In this document: piece by piece, positions 19,421 through 20,016 of the stretch
Numbering within the stretch: the stretch's first letter is position 1
Layout: each line of letters starts with the position of its first letter
The notes under the pieces: model-generated
What the model saw: only the letters and a program-made list of their open reading frames with translations
Database searches by the model: none
What the model was told of the DNA's origin: nothing
Program-made: the position numbers and the translations under genes
Source: Funneliformis mosseae
Taxonomy: Eukaryota; Glomeromycota; Glomeromycetes; Glomerales; Glomeraceae
NCBI GenBank assembly: GCA_910592005.1
Contig: CAJVPP010001434.1
Span: forward strand, 1 to 20,016
Length of the DNA: 20,016 bases
Direction of reading: 5' to 3'

Positions 19421-19940
19421 GTTAATATCAAAGTTTTATTATAATTGAAATAATAAAATTTTTTTATTTATATAAAATATTTTAATAAAAATTTAGTTAA
19501 AAGGAAAGCATTATATGATTAATAGAAAATAATAATTTAAAAATTTATATTTATATTATGTAAAAATTTTTATATTATTAAATTAATTCATTATAATAAA
19601 TTAGAAAATTTTTTTGTAATACTATGCTACCTTAATTACTAAAAATTGCAATTATATTTAGGTGATACAATACTTTTGAGCATTACTTATATATTAACTT
19701 ATATAAAAGAATTTTGTAATATAATTTATTTAAAAAAAAATATAAAAATTTAATTTTTAATATTTATATATAGATTTAATAATATAAGTTATAATTAATT
19801 TTATTTTATATATATATTTTTTTTTTATTAATATATAATATATATATTTGTTTAATAAATATTAATTTTAAATTATAACAATAATTTTCTCAGATATTAT
19901 ATCTTAGATACTAAGTAATTTATTTAGATTTTATACAATA
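19421..19940. other. AT-rich interval up to the right-edge transposon
   Basis: No coding frame and no terminal repeat for the preceding Tc1 relic were found. Long TA and T runs occur near 19806-19850. Confidence 0.45.
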
Positions 19941-20016
19941 TACAGTGGTGTGCAAAAAAAATGACAATTTTTAAAATTACGATCGTTACACAACCACTTT
20001 ATCAATCGAAACGTAC
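19941..20016 (+). mobile_element. Left terminus of a Tc1-type transposon, running off the window
   Basis: TA at 19941-19942 is followed by CAGTGGTGTGCAAAAAAAAT. CAGTG plus GTGTGCAAAA is a classic Tc1-like terminal inverted repeat, and TA is the family's target. The sequence after it (for example ACGATCGTTACACAACC and ATCGAAACGTAC) has several CpG dinucleotides and normal composition, unlike the DNA to its left. The element therefore extends rightward and appears younger than the relics beside it. The transposase and right end lie beyond the window. Confidence 0.65.

Overview
The window looks like nuclear DNA of a fungus, most likely an arbuscular mycorrhizal fungus of the Rhizophagus/Glomeromycotina type. 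Four things point there: very high AT content with many long poly-T and poly-A runs, a short mating-type-like (MATA_HMG) HMG-box gene, a decayed PIF1-like helicase of the kind that is multicopy in these genomes, and a dense population of decayed hAT and Tc1/mariner elements. The assignment is inferred from family recognition and composition, not from a search.

Left part (1-9.8 kb), moderately AT-rich and gene-poor. It opens with the C-terminal part of a PIF1-like helicase (plus strand), readable in one unbroken frame but killed by three point-mutation stops. After about 6.5 kb with no gene I can support (only microsatellites, homopolymers, a telomere-like hexamer run and a few hairpins) comes the one intact gene, an intronless 88-residue HMG-box protein at 7321-7587 with a TATA-like box and a pyrimidine tract upstream. 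A possible small membrane-protein exon lies on the minus strand near 8.7-9.0 kb.

Right part (9.8-19.94 kb), extremely AT-rich: a transposon graveyard. In order: a possible tRNA-like Pol III A box; two related near-palindromes; an LTR-like segment holding a 9-bp and a 36-bp tandem array; a broken hAT transposase (plus); a broken Tc1/mariner transposase (plus); a complete but dead 2.9-kb hAT element with a perfect 8-bp target-site duplication and a minus-strand transposase relic that still has a canonical intron; a short TA-flanked inverted-repeat element; a second broken Tc1/mariner transposase (plus); and, at the right edge, a well-preserved Tc1-type terminus running out of the window.

Apart from the HMG gene nothing here looks functional. 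The common theme is decay by transitions: stops that replace Trp (TGG) and Gln (CAA/CAG) codons, catalytic Asp/Glu codons changed to Asn/Lys, and terminal repeats whose two arms differ only by C/T or G/A. The GC-richer islands inside the AT-rich block (the LTR-like segment and the right-edge Tc1 terminus) are probably younger insertions that have had less time to decay.
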